DNA from: Rhizobium nepotum 39/7
Lineage (GTDB): Bacteria > Pseudomonadota > Alphaproteobacteria > Rhizobiales > Rhizobiaceae
DNA length: 64,000 nt
Reading direction: 5' to 3'
Assembly: GCF_000949865.1 (NCBI RefSeq)
Contig: NZ_JWJH01000018.1
Coordinates: 1-64,000 of the forward strand
The translations under genes and the position numbers were made by a program. Each line of letters opens with the position of its first letter. Position 1 is the first letter of the stretch. Below, one piece after another: positions 16,818 through 25,387 of this stretch. The notes under the pieces are model-generated. The model had not been told where the DNA came from. It did no database searches and saw only the letters and a list, made by a program, of their open reading frames with translations.

Positions 16818-17333
16818 TCAGTTGATCGAGAAAGCGGTGCGCAGAAGGTTGAGCTGCGCCTGAACGCTGTTTTCGTTGTCCGGCACCTTGGTCACTTCAG
16901 ACGGGCGATAGATTTCACGGTCGAGAAGGGCGACGCGGTTCTGGAGGCGCAGCGACCGTTCGATGAGGTCGCGGAATGATTCCGGCAGGTCGTTCCAGCC
17001 GGGGGCATTACGGTCGACGTTGAAGCTGTCGAGCCGCACCTTGTTCTTTTCGCTGAGAACCTGATCCCTTGTCATCTCGCCGTTGTTGACGGCGCGCTGC
17101 AGAAGCAGCCAGGACGCCATCTGCATCAGGCGGGTGGTGAGGCGCATCGATTCTGCGGCGTAAAGGACCGACGCCATGCGCGGCAGAACCTTGGAAGCGG
17201 TGCGACCGGCACCATCGAGATAGCTTGCCGTTTCCTCAACCAAGGTCATGCCTTCAGTATAGAGGGTCTTGAACTGATTGGACGCAGCTGCGTGACCCGC
17301 AAAGCTTATGGTATTTAAGACCTGTTCTGACAT
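16818..17333 (-). CDS. rcdA: RcdA, adaptor for CtrA degradation (DUF1465)
   Basis: 171 residues of DUF1465, the family of Caulobacter RcdA. With CpdR and PopA, RcdA delivers the cell-cycle regulator CtrA to the ClpXP protease. The conserved core is TLYTEGMTLVEETASYLDG, then AAESMRLTTRLMQMASWLLL and LQRAVNNGEMT; the C-terminal tail is polar and probably disordered. Start MSEQVLNT is chosen over an ATG ten codons upstream. A perfect TTAA-N7-TTAA CtrA box lies 118 bp upstream, which fits CtrA controlling its own adaptor. Confidence 0.85.
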   Translation of the reverse strand: MSEQVLNTISFAGHAAASNQFKTLYTEGMTLVEETASYLDGAGRTASKVLPRMASVLYAAESMRLTTRLMQMASWLLLQRAVNNGEMTRDQVLSEKNKVRLDSFNVDRNAPGWNDLPESFRDLIERSLRLQNRVALLDREIYRPSEVTKVPDNENSVQAQLNLLRTAFSIN

Positions 17334-17450
17334 TTTCTTTAAATCCCTGCTCACGCACCACACTGTCAGGCAACGAAGACCCGGATATTTTGTTCCGGCC
17401 TTTTAGTGTTTTCAGGATGGTATCTTTACCTGAAATGCGCAAGGCAATTA

Positions 17451-17465
17451 TTAAAGAAGGGTTAA
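17451..17465 (-). promoter_or_regulatory. CtrA box upstream of rcdA
   Basis: TTAA, seven bases (AGAAGGG), TTAA: an exact match to the full CtrA consensus TTAA-N7-TTAA, in the region upstream of rcdA. Binding is inferred from sequence only. Confidence 0.65.
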
Positions 17466-17497
17466 TACCCACAGTTTTACGGGATTCCGTTACCGGC

Positions 17498-17523
17498 AAA
17501 AAAAGAGCCGCGAAAGCGGCTCT
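17498..17523 (-). terminator. Terminator of the candidate small RNA
   Basis: An 8-bp stem with a GAAA loop (plus-strand view) and seven A on the far side, that is UUUUUUU on the minus-strand RNA. No annotated protein gene lies immediately upstream to explain it. Confidence 0.8.
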
Positions 17524-17596
17524 CAAGGTAAAACAGGGAGAAAAATCAGACCAATTCGCCGTATGGAGAAGATGCCTGAGGTCCAGAAGAACTGAA
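17498..17596 (-). ncRNA. Candidate CtrA-controlled small RNA (about 99 nt)
   Basis: A compact transcription unit on the minus strand: a perfect CtrA box, a -10-like TACTAT 15 bases after it, then about 75 bases, and a textbook terminator (AGAGCCGC / GCGGCTCT with a 7-T run). The predicted RNA is CU-rich with UCUUCUCC and UUCUCCCUG, the anti-Shine-Dalgarno type of sequence used by rhizobial trans-acting small RNAs. A 17-codon frame (MFSSSGPQASSPYGELV) begins at 17599, but the likely start of transcription falls at or just after that ATG, so it is coding only if translated leaderless. Possible relation to the cell-cycle RNA EcpR1 (about 101 nt) is a guess from size and setting. Confidence 0.55.
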
Positions 17597-17621
17597 CATG
17601 TATAGTAATCTCTCAGAAAGC

Positions 17622-17636
17622 TTAATTTTTGGTTAA
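17622..17636 (-). promoter_or_regulatory. CtrA box of the candidate small RNA
   Basis: TTAA, seven bases (TTTTTGG), TTAA: second perfect full CtrA site within 190 bp. Its centre lies about 34 bp before the start point predicted from TACTAT, the position expected for CtrA activation. Confidence 0.65.
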
Positions 17637-17736
17637 TGGTAAACGAAAGACTGCGTCAAAATCTTTATTTTCGTTAGCCATTGCGCCCGCAGCTTGTAGT
17701 TTGCGGATTTCGCCCGATGTTTTGCTGGCGCGTCCG

Positions 17737-17928
17737 TCAGGATCGGAAGAGGTTCTCCGCCGCCAGCCGGCCGGCGGACTTCCGTTGCCTCTCTTCTTCA
17801 AGCCGGGTGATTTCCGCTTTCAGGAGATCGATACGGTTACTCAGCTCGTCCACCGAAAGAAGGCTGAGATCGCAGCCGATCTCATGCGCCACGGGTTTTT
17901 GCGGACGGTCATCGTCAAAGAGGGTCAT
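17737..17928 (-). CDS. DUF1192 family small protein
   Basis: 63 residues: MTLFDDDRPQKPVAHEIG, then a coiled coil LSVDELSNRIDLLKAEITRL and EEERQRKSAGRLAAENLF. This is the typical layout of DUF1192, a short alphaproteobacterial family of unknown role. Its ATG overlaps the stop of the upstream MFS gene (ATGA), so the two are coupled. Confidence 0.85.
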   Translation of the reverse strand: MTLFDDDRPQKPVAHEIGCDLSLLSVDELSNRIDLLKAEITRLEEERQRKSAGRLAAENLFRS

Positions 17929-19214
17929 ATGCCTGCTCCTTTTTCAACATGGTCGCCATCGTCCTCGGGATATTGCGGCGCGCGCGGGTCAAGCGCAATG
18001 CTTTCCGGCGTGACGAGCGGTGAGGGCGTTGTCGGCATCATCGTCGAGAAATTGTCCTTTTCGTCGGTAGAGAGGGCGGCGCGCTGGCGGCTTCTGATGA
18101 TGGCGTAGGCCGTTATCAGCAGATGGGCCACGGCTGTCACCAGAAACAGCGCATAGGGGCCGGAATAGGTCATGATCGCGCCGCCGAGTGTCGGGCCGAT
18201 GATGGTGCCGATGCCGTAGAGCAGCAGCAGACCGCCCGAAACCTTGACGAAGTCTTCCGATGCCGCGTAGTCGTTGGCATGGGCCACGGCGATCGGATAA
18301 AGCGCGTTGGCGGCGGCGCCGTAAATGGCGATCATGGGGATAAGTACATAGACATTGTGAGGTTGCACGGCCGCAACGGCCAGGCCCGCGACCGCGCCAA
18401 GCCCGGCCAGCCCGGCAAGCACATAACGGCGGTCTATCCGGTCCGAAAGACGGCCTGCGGGAAATTGTGCCAGTGCGCCGACGAAAATCGTGACGGACAC
18501 CATAATGGCGATCATGGTCGGATCAAGACCCGCCCGCGCGCCAAAGACGGCGCCGAGCGTGCCGTAAGCGCCATTGGCGATGCCGATCATCAGAATGCCG
18601 ACGAAGGAGACCGGCGAGTTGCGGTAAAGGGCGGGTAAATCCAGCTTGACCTTCTGCAACGGCTGGGGACTGGCAGCCTTGGACAGCGTCGCCGGCAGAA
18701 TGGCGATGCAGTAGATGATGCCGCAGATCATGAACAGTGAGTTGTTGCTGATATCGCCCATCGGCACGATCATTTGCCCCGCAACGACGCCAAGCAGCGT
18801 GATGGCGATGTAGAGTGAGAAGATCATGCCGCGGCTCTCATTGGTCGCGCGCTCGTTCAGCCAGCTTTCGATGATCATCGAAGTGCCGGCCGTGCAGAAG
18901 CCGGTCAGCGCGCGTAAGGTGATCCACGAGATGTCGTCGATGATAAGGCCGGTCATCAGCACCGTCAGGCAGACCAGCGCGACAAAGGAGGCAAATGCCC
19001 GCACATGTCCGGCACGGCGCACGATGGCGGGCGCCACGAAACAGCCGATAACGAAGCCCGCCGCCCATGATGTGCCGAGAAAGCCCAGAATTTCGTTGGA
19101 GTAGCCTTCCGCCGAACCACGCATCGGCAGCACGAGACCCTGAAGGCCGTTACCAAGAAAAAGAAACAGAGTGCTGGATAAAAGAGCGAATACGGGTAGA
19201 AGATTTCTGCTCAT
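17925..19214 (-). CDS. Major facilitator superfamily transporter
   Basis: 429 residues with twelve predicted membrane helices. The N-terminal half has LGTSWAAGFVIGCFVAPAIVRRAGHVRAF, the second half ALAQFPAGRLSDRIDRRYVLAG, both versions of the MFS loop 2-3 motif (G-x-x-D-R). The general layout resembles YcaD-type permeases. The C-terminal 50 residues are cytoplasmic. Substrate unknown. It is coupled to the DUF1192 gene. Confidence 0.85.
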   Translation of the reverse strand: MSRNLLPVFALLSSTLFLFLGNGLQGLVLPMRGSAEGYSNEILGFLGTSWAAGFVIGCFVAPAIVRRAGHVRAFASFVALVCLTVLMTGLIIDDISWITLRALTGFCTAGTSMIIESWLNERATNESRGMIFSLYIAITLLGVVAGQMIVPMGDISNNSLFMICGIIYCIAILPATLSKAASPQPLQKVKLDLPALYRNSPVSFVGILMIGIANGAYGTLGAVFGARAGLDPTMIAIMVSVTIFVGALAQFPAGRLSDRIDRRYVLAGLAGLGAVAGLAVAAVQPHNVYVLIPMIAIYGAAANALYPIAVAHANDYAASEDFVKVSGGLLLLYGIGTIIGPTLGGAIMTYSGPYALFLVTAVAHLLITAYAIIRSRQRAALSTDEKDNFSTMMPTTPSPLVTPESIALDPRAPQYPEDDGDHVEKGAGI

Positions 19215-19349
19215 GAAAACACTCTCATGCGTTCGGACATATGGTCGATAGCCATAAAACGGGTGTTACCCGAATGAGTTGCACTCTTCTGGTGAACGGT
19301 AAAAATGTCCAGCCTGTGACGATGCAGAAATAAAGAAAAGGCTCAATAA

Positions 19350-19505
19350 ATGACGAAGGCGATCGGCCTTTTTTTACTGCTTGCGATGGTAATCCAGATC
19401 ATCCGGCCTTTGGGCCTGCCAGGCCTCAAGAAAAGAGGCGATTGCTGGAAGATAGCGGTTGCGGCCTTTGTCATCTGGTCGGCGACGCTGCTTCTGCGTC
19501 CGTAA
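19350..19505 (+). CDS. Small two-helix membrane protein
   Basis: 51 residues: a first helix AIGLFLLLAMVIQIIRPLGL, a short basic loop PGLKKRGDCW and a second helix KIAVAAFVIWSATLLLRP. AAAAGG lies nine bases before the ATG. It sits alone between the divergent MFS gene and the convergent fba gene. The hydrophobic-basic-hydrophobic design and ribosome site make it likely to be real, but I know no function. Confidence 0.6.
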   Translation: MTKAIGLFLLLAMVIQIIRPLGLPGLKKRGDCWKIAVAAFVIWSATLLLRP

Positions 19506-19534
19506 ACAAAGAAGCCGCCCACAGGGGCGGCTTC
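19505..19534 (-). terminator. Terminator after fba
   Basis: A 10-bp stem GAAGCCGCCC / GGGCGGCTTC around ACAG, followed on the minus strand by TTTGTTT. It touches the end of the convergent small membrane-protein gene. Confidence 0.75.
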
Positions 19535-19563
19535 GGTTTCGATGCATGTCTGTCGCCGGGGCC

Positions 19564-20589
19564 TCAGGCCGCCTTTTCGAGTTCCTGCTTCCAGTTGCCC
19601 TTTGCGGCAAGGCTGTTCATTGTGGCGCGATGCGTGAAGGCACGCTGGCCGGCGGCGACATTTTCCTGCTTGCCGCCCCATGTCTTGAGCGCGCCGTCCT
19701 GAAGGGCGCGGCCGTATGAGAAGGTCAGCGACCAGGGCAGGTCGTAACCGGCGTTCATGGCGGAGAGATGCGCCGTCGCCTCTTCGGAGGACTGGCCGCC
19801 GGAAAGGAAGGCGATGCCCGGAACGGCGGAAGGCACGGTCGCCTTCAGAACCTTCACGGTTTTTTCCGCCACTTCCTCGACGGAAGCCTTGCGGGCCTTC
19901 TTGCCGTCGATGATCATGTTCGGCTTGAGGATCATGCCTTCAAGGTTGACGCGGGCGTCGAACAGATCCGCGAATACCGTCTGGAGAACCCATTGCGTGA
20001 CTTCCGCACAGCGGTCGATGTCGTGTGTGCCGGGTTCGCCGTCCATCAGCACTTCGGGTTCCACGATCGGCACGATATCCGCCTGCTGGCAGAGAGCGGC
20101 GTAACGGGCGAGCGACTGGGAGTTTGCCTTGATCGAGCCCCAGCTCGGGCGCTGATCGCCGATGGTGATGACGCCGCGCCACTTGGCGAAACGGGCACCG
20201 GCCTCGTGGTACTTGCGCAGGCGCTCGTAAAGACCGTCGAGGCCCTCGGTGATGAACTCACCCGGATGGAAGGCCATCGGCTTGGCGCCGATATCCACCT
20301 TGATCCCCGGCAGGCTGCCGGCGGCCTTGATGATGTCTACGAAAGGCGTGCCATCGGCTGCCTTCTGGAACAGGGTCTCTTCGTAAAGGATGACGCCGGA
20401 GATGCACTTCTTCATGGCGTCGTCGGAGCGGAACAGCATTTCGCGATAGTCGCGGCGGGCGGTTTCGGTGGATTCCAGATTGATGCTGTCGAAACGCTTC
20501 TTGATCGTTCCTGTGGATTCATCGGCGGCGAGCAGGCCCTTGCCGTCGGCAACCATTTTGATTGCGATGTCTTCGAGACGTTCGGTCAT
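19564..20589 (-). CDS. fba: Fructose-bisphosphate aldolase, class I
   Basis: Splits fructose-1,6-bisphosphate into dihydroxyacetone phosphate and glyceraldehyde-3-phosphate, or the reverse in gluconeogenesis. The 341-residue protein is the class I, Schiff-base type: AADESTGTIKKRF near the N terminus, VPIVEPEVLMDG with the catalytic Glu (about 178) and GMILKPNM with the lysine (222) that binds substrate. C-terminal SFSYGRALQDG-type block is present (TFSYGRALQDG). It is the last gene of the leftward central-carbon cluster and has its own upstream palindrome and terminator. Confidence 0.97.
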   Translation of the reverse strand: MTERLEDIAIKMVADGKGLLAADESTGTIKKRFDSINLESTETARRDYREMLFRSDDAMKKCISGVILYEETLFQKAADGTPFVDIIKAAGSLPGIKVDIGAKPMAFHPGEFITEGLDGLYERLRKYHEAGARFAKWRGVITIGDQRPSWGSIKANSQSLARYAALCQQADIVPIVEPEVLMDGEPGTHDIDRCAEVTQWVLQTVFADLFDARVNLEGMILKPNMIIDGKKARKASVEEVAEKTVKVLKATVPSAVPGIAFLSGGQSSEEATAHLSAMNAGYDLPWSLTFSYGRALQDGALKTWGGKQENVAAGQRAFTHRATMNSLAAKGNWKQELEKAA

Positions 20590-20665
20590 TTGCTATTCTC
20601 CCAAGGCACAATAAATTTCCGATAACAGAAGTTCCACGGCAGGGAAATGGCGCGCTAACTCATTG

Positions 20666-20692
20666 AAACGATTGAAATGGTTTCAATCGTTT
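20666..20692. promoter_or_regulatory. 27-bp palindromic operator upstream of fba
   Basis: AAACGATTGAAA, spacer TGG, TTTCAATCGTTT: a perfect 12-bp inverted repeat, 77 bp before the fba start. TTGAAA elements repeat on either side at spacings of about 9-10 bp (positions 20663, 20672 and 20691). The design resembles a binding site for a dimeric repressor of sugar metabolism such as a LacI-type regulator; the protein is not encoded here. Confidence 0.7.
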
Positions 20693-20720
20693 GAAACTTT
20701 TCCTCCCATGCGCACTTACC

Positions 20721-20757
20721 AAAAAACAAGGCCGGGCAAGCATCGCTTGTCCGGCCC
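20721..20757 (-). terminator. Terminator after pgk
   Basis: GGCCGGGCAAGC and GCTTGTCCGGCC pair with a short ATC loop, followed on the minus strand by TTGTTTTTTGG. It separates pgk from fba. Confidence 0.8.
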
Positions 20758-20780
20758 CGTGTCAGGCAAGTAGGGGAAGT

Positions 20781-21983
20781 TTACTTGGCGGCGGTCAGGA
20801 TGGCAACGCCCGGCAATTCCTTGCCTTCCATCCATTCGAGGAAGGCGCCGCCTGCCGTCGAGATATAGCTGAAATCGTCCGAGACGCCGGCATGGTTGAG
20901 TGCTGCGACCGTGTCGCCACCGCCGGCGACGGAGACGAGTTTGCCCGCCTTGGTGCATTCGGAGGCATGTTTTGCCGCGGCAACGGTTGCCGCATCGAAG
21001 GGGTCGATTTCAAAAGCACCGAGCGGTCCGTTCCAGACCAGCGTTTCCGCGCGGGAAATCCAGGCCTTGATGCTTTCGACCGATTTCGGGCCGACATCGA
21101 GAACCATGGCGTCGGCGGGAATGGCGTTGATATCGACGATTTCGTTTGCCGCGCCGGCCTTGAATTCGCGGGCGACCACGCCGTCTTCCGGCAGAACGAT
21201 CGCACAGCCGGATGTCGCCGCCTCGATCATGATCTGTTTTGCGGTTTCGGCCAGATCGTGCTCGCAGAGCGATTTGCCGACTTGTGTGCCGCGTGCGGCA
21301 AGGAAGGTGTTGGCCATGCCGCCGCCGATGACGAGGGCGTCGACTTTCTTGACGAGGTTCATCAGGAGGTCGATCTTGCTCGAAACCTTCGCGCCGCCGA
21401 CAATGGCGACCACCGGGCGGACCGGCTGGCCGAGACCTTTTTCCAGCGCCTCAAGCTCCGCCTGCATGGTGCGGCCGGCATAGGCGGGCAGATGGCGCGC
21501 TAAGCCCTCGGTGGAGGCGTGGGCGCGGTGGGCGGCGGAGAAGGCATCGTTCACATAGATATCGCCATTGGCCGCCAGTGCCTCGACGAAGGCAGGGTCG
21601 TTCTTTTCCTCGCCCTTGTGGAAGCGGGTGTTTTCCAGAAGTAGGATATCGCCATCGTTCATTTTTGCGACCGCGTCGGCTGCCGGCGCACCGATGCAAT
21701 CGGATGCGAAGGAAACGGCGTGATCCAGCACTTCCTCGACGGCAGGCACGATCAGGGAAAGCGACATGTCGGCAACCGGTTCACCCTTCGGACGGCCGAA
21801 ATGGGCGAGCAGAATGACTTTCGCGCCTTTTTGGGAGAGTTCCAGAATGGTTGGCGCAACCCGTTCGATACGGGTTTTATCCGTCACATTCCCATCCGCA
21901 ACCGGCACGTTGAGATCAACGCGGACGAGAACGCGCTTTCCGGCAATGTCGTTAAGGTCGTCGATGGTCTTGAAGGCGGGCAT
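20781..21983 (-). CDS. pgk: Phosphoglycerate kinase
   Basis: Transfers phosphate from 1,3-bisphosphoglycerate to ADP. 400 residues, the usual bacterial length. Seen are [15 protein letters not shown] near the N terminus, [26 protein letters not shown], and the C-terminal nucleotide site [12 protein letters not shown]. Start MPAFKTIDD is preferred over an ATG 21 codons upstream. It lies downstream of the K+/H+ antiporter in the same direction, 68 bp away. Confidence 0.97.
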   Translation of the reverse strand: MPAFKTIDDLNDIAGKRVLVRVDLNVPVADGNVTDKTRIERVAPTILELSQKGAKVILLAHFGRPKGEPVADMSLSLIVPAVEEVLDHAVSFASDCIGAPAADAVAKMNDGDILLLENTRFHKGEEKNDPAFVEALAANGDIYVNDAFSAAHRAHASTEGLARHLPAYAGRTMQAELEALEKGLGQPVRPVVAIVGGAKVSSKIDLLMNLVKKVDALVIGGGMANTFLAARGTQVGKSLCEHDLAETAKQIMIEAATSGCAIVLPEDGVVAREFKAGAANEIVDINAIPADAMVLDVGPKSVESIKAWISRAETLVWNGPLGAFEIDPFDAATVAAAKHASECTKAGKLVSVAGGGDTVAALNHAGVSDDFSYISTAGGAFLEWMEGKELPGVAILTAAK

Positions 21984-22051
21984 GGGTCGATCCTGATTTT
22001 GTTGCGAGTTCGGGACGGACCATACTATGCCTGATTGACGACGCAAGCGGG

Positions 22052-23917
22052 TCAGACCTCATTTTCTCTCACCTCGTTCGAAGGCGTGGAAACGCCCTCG
22101 CGGGCATCGTTGGAGCGCATTGCGCGCCGTTGCGCCAGATGCGTACGCGCACGGCGGAGGATTTCCGAAAAACTGATGAAGATCGGCAGGCCGATGGCCG
22201 GTTCGACCGGCTCGAGCGAAATGCCGACACCGGTGATCGCCTCATGTTCATCCAGCGCCCGAACGATGAGAACGATGGAACCGAGGCGCACCCGGTCGGC
22301 ATAATCCGCCTTCCCCGAAAGACGCGCCTCGATGAGTTCCGCGATGCTCATGGCGTGTTCGGCTGGCGAAATGATACCGGGGCCGTAGGCTGCATCGAGT
22401 TCCGTTGCCGGGCGGGCGGGCGAGATCGTGAAAATGCCGAAGAAATCGGCGTCGTCGTCTGCGACCGGCAAGGCGCTTGCAAACAGCCGGTCGATCAGCC
22501 GGGTATAGCCGGGCGCGATAAAAAGATAAACGAGATCGTTTTCGCGCAGGCGTCCGGCATATTGGTAGCGGATCGATTTGCCGTCACGCACCACCAGCGA
22601 CGGCATCGCCCAGCGCGGAATACGCTCGCCGTGCAGGATGGCGCTGCCCGTCGCGACGCGATAGGAAATCAGTTCATGATTGGCGGTGCCGGGAAGGTCC
22701 ACCTCCAGCTTATCGACTTCGCCCATGCGCGGCGGCACGATCAACCCCAGCCTTGTGGCCACGGGCTTGATGGTCCAGCCCTGTAGCAGGAGCGACACCA
22801 GCACGATGATGAAGGTGGCGTTGAAATAGATCTGCGCATCGTCCAGCCCGCCGAGAATGGGCATGATGGCGAGCAGAATCGAAACCGCACCGCGCAGGCC
22901 CACCCATGCCACGAACGATGTTTCCTGCTGGGTATAGTTGAAGGGCATCAGGCTGAACCACACCGCGAGAGGGCGGGCGACGAAGATCAGGAAAAGCGCA
23001 AGCAGGACGGCCGGAACGGCGATCGCCGGAAATTGCGACGGCGTGGCCAGGAGGCCGAGCATAAGAAACATGATGATCTGGGCGAGCCAGGTCAGCCCTT
23101 CGTGGAAACGGCGGATGGTTTCCTTGGCGAAGATCCTGCGGTTGCCGGCAACGATGCCCGCCACATAGACCGCGAGAAATCCGCTGCCGCCGATCGCGCC
23201 GGTAAAGGAGAAGACGAGCAGGGCCAGCGCCAGCACGAAGATCGGCGCGAGCCCGCGGTCGGCGGCGAAACGGTTGACCACGGTGGCGATCATGACGCCG
23301 CCAAGCAGGCCGAAAATAACACCGAGACCCATTTCCTTGATGAACAGCAGCAGGAAGCCGGTGTCGATGCCAGCCATTCCCTGTCCCTTGGCGATGATCT
23401 CGACCAAAGCGACGGTGAGGAAAATCGCCATGGGATCGTTGGTGCCGGATTCGACCTCAAGCGTTGAGCGCACCTGATCGCGGATATGGATGCCGCCGAT
23501 GCGGAGCAGGAAGAACACGGCCGCTGCATCCGTGGAGGCGACGATGGCGCCCAGCAGCAGACCCTCCAGCCAGGAAAGCCCGAGCAGCAGGGCGGCCGCG
23601 CCCGCGAAAAAGACGGATGTGAGAATGACGCCGACGGTGGCGAGTGCCACGGCGGGGGCCGCCGAAAGCCGGAACGACTGCATCGACGTGCCGAAACCGG
23701 AATCGAAAAGGATGACGGCGAGCACAAGCGAACCGAGCATATAGGCCAGCGGATTGTTGGTGAATTCGATGCCGAGACCGTCCACACCCGCCGCCAGCCC
23801 GATCATGAGAAAGAGCAGCAGGAGCGGTGCGCCGAACCGGAAGGCGATGAGGCTTGAGAACGCTGCGACGAGAACCAGAACAGTTGCCACCAGCAACAGA
23901 AGATAAAATGATTCCAC
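22052..23917 (-). CDS. Potassium/proton antiporter, CPA1 type (CvrA/NhaP2-like)
   Basis: 621 residues. About thirteen membrane helices ([20 protein letters not shown] at the start; conserved [16 protein letters not shown] with the ion-binding Asp, [13 protein letters not shown]). After about residue 400 the protein is soluble: a TrkA-C-like ligand domain ([19 protein letters not shown]) and a CorC-like end. This is the K+/H+ antiporter arrangement of E. coli CvrA, which exports K+ in salt-stressed cells. I use a GTG start (VESFYLLL) with GAGG eight bases before. The gene is inside the glycolytic cluster between gap and pgk. Confidence 0.88.
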   Translation of the reverse strand: MESFYLLLLVATVLVLVAAFSSLIAFRFGAPLLLLFLMIGLAAGVDGLGIEFTNNPLAYMLGSLVLAVILFDSGFGTSMQSFRLSAAPAVALATVGVILTSVFFAGAAALLLGLSWLEGLLLGAIVASTDAAAVFFLLRIGGIHIRDQVRSTLEVESGTNDPMAIFLTVALVEIIAKGQGMAGIDTGFLLLFIKEMGLGVIFGLLGGVMIATVVNRFAADRGLAPIFVLALALLVFSFTGAIGGSGFLAVYVAGIVAGNRRIFAKETIRRFHEGLTWLAQIIMFLMLGLLATPSQFPAIAVPAVLLALFLIFVARPLAVWFSLMPFNYTQQETSFVAWVGLRGAVSILLAIMPILGGLDDAQIYFNATFIIVLVSLLLQGWTIKPVATRLGLIVPPRMGEVDKLEVDLPGTANHELISYRVATGSAILHGERIPRWAMPSLVVRDGKSIRYQYAGRLRENDLVYLFIAPGYTRLIDRLFASALPVADDDADFFGIFTISPARPATELDAAYGPGIISPAEHAMSIAELIEARLSGKADYADRVRLGSIVLIVRALDEHEAITGVGISLEPVEPAIGLPIFISFSEILRRARTHLAQRRAMRSNDAREGVSTPSNEVRENEV

Positions 23918-24258
23918 GTCCACCGCCTCTTTCAACCGCGCTGGCCGCCGCAATGAAGGCTCTGCACGTCGGCAGTCAATGCGCCACGGGTTGCGGTTCT
24001 GTCAGCGCTGGTGTCGGTGGCGTTGAAAGGCGACGCAAGGCGGGGTGTATCGAATGATACGGCAGGGCCGAAGTGCATTGCGCACGACCGTTATCCCTGT
24101 TCTTCTTGTCCGTTTCAAAGTGGACCACACGAAGGCAGGAAATGGGAATTTTTTCGACGTGGGTGCGAAAAAATCAAGGAGCGCAGCGGGGTATTGAAGG
24201 CGTCGTGTTCTGCGTCTCCTGTATCAGTCGAAGTCCCGCCGGCATTTTTTGACAAACA
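23918..24258. other. Non-coding stretch between gap and the antiporter
   Basis: No convincing gene on either strand. It holds the antiporter promoter region and, at 24148-24174, a 9-bp inverted repeat ATTTTTTCG / CGAAAAAAT with a nine-base loop. The gap terminator follows. Confidence 0.6.
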
Positions 24259-24290
24259 AAAACCGGCAGGATTGCTCCTGCCGGTTTTTC
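24259..24290 (-). terminator. Terminator after gap
   Basis: AAAACCGGCAGG and CCTGCCGGTTTT around ATTGCT with A and T runs at both ends; it closes the tkt-gap unit about 25 bp after the gap stop. Confidence 0.9.
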
Positions 24291-24314
24291 TAATTCACGA
24301 ATTGTGTTTCTCGC

Positions 24315-25325
24315 TCAGATGGTCTTCGCAAATGCGACGGCCGTATCCGACATGCGGTTGGAGAAGCCCCACTCGTTGTCGTACCAGGACAGAACGCGCA
24401 CGAACTTGCCTTCCATGACCTTGGTCTGGTCGATCGCGAAGATCGAGGAGTGGCTGTCGTGGTTGAAATCGCGGGAGACCAACGGCTCTTCGGTGTAACC
24501 GAGGATGCCCTTCAGCTTGCCGTTGGAAGCAGACTTGATCGCCTCGTTGATTTCTTCAACCGTCGTGTCGCGCTTGGCGATGAACTTGAAGTCGACGACC
24601 GAAACGTTCGGGGTCGGAACGCGGATCGATGTGCCATCCAGCTTGCCCTTGAGGTGCGGCAGAACGAGGCCAACGGCCTTGGCTGCACCCGTCGAGGTCG
24701 GGATCATGGACAGGGCTGCGGCGCGGGCGCGGTACAGATCCTTGTGCATGGTGTCCAGCGTCGGCTGGTCGCCCGTGTAGGAGTGGATCGTCGTCATGAA
24801 GCCATGATCGATGCCAACGACGTCATCGAGAACCTTCACGACCGGCACGAGGCAGTTGGTGGTGCAGGAGGCGTTGGAAATGACCAGGTGGTCCTTCGTC
24901 AGCTGGTCGTCGTTGACGCCGAAGACGACGGTGAGGTCGGCGCCGTCAGCCGGAGCCGAAACGATGACGCGCTTGGCGCCTGCCGTCAGGTGTGCCGCTG
25001 CCTTGTCGCGAGTAGCGAAGATGCCCGTGCATTCGAGCGCGATGTCGATGCCGAGTTCCTTGTGCGGCAGCGTTGCCGGATCACGAACGGCCGTCACCTT
25101 GATCGGCTTGCCGCCGCCAACGATGATCGTGTCGCCTTCGACCTTCACGTCGGCAGGGAACTTGCCGTGGATCGAATCGTAGCGCAGCAGGTGGGCGTTG
25201 GTTTCAACCGGACCGAGGTCGTTGATGGCAACGACTTCGATATCGGTGCGGCCGGATTCGACGATGGCGCGCAGAACATTGCGGCCGATGCGGCCGAAGC
25301 CGTTAATGGCAACTTTTACAGTCAT
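24315..25325 (-). CDS. gap: Glyceraldehyde-3-phosphate dehydrogenase
   Basis: Oxidises glyceraldehyde-3-phosphate to 1,3-bisphosphoglycerate with NAD. 336 residues: dinucleotide site [15 protein letters not shown] (7-21), AINDLGP (Asp36, favouring NAD), catalytic SNASCTTNC (Cys154), TIHSYTGDQ with the base His and STGAAKAVG for phosphate. It follows tkt by 62 bp; the interval has a hairpin (GAGGGCT / AGCCCTC) without a U-run, so read-through from tkt is likely. Confidence 0.97.
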   Translation of the reverse strand: MTVKVAINGFGRIGRNVLRAIVESGRTDIEVVAINDLGPVETNAHLLRYDSIHGKFPADVKVEGDTIIVGGGKPIKVTAVRDPATLPHKELGIDIALECTGIFATRDKAAAHLTAGAKRVIVSAPADGADLTVVFGVNDDQLTKDHLVISNASCTTNCLVPVVKVLDDVVGIDHGFMTTIHSYTGDQPTLDTMHKDLYRARAAALSMIPTSTGAAKAVGLVLPHLKGKLDGTSIRVPTPNVSVVDFKFIAKRDTTVEEINEAIKSASNGKLKGILGYTEEPLVSRDFNHDSHSSIFAIDQTKVMEGKFVRVLSWYDNEWGFSNRMSDTAVAFAKTI

Positions 25326-25387
25326 TTAAAGTCTCCCGAACAAGATATGTACCTGGTCTTTGCGGAATGCGAGGGCTGGGGAAGCCC

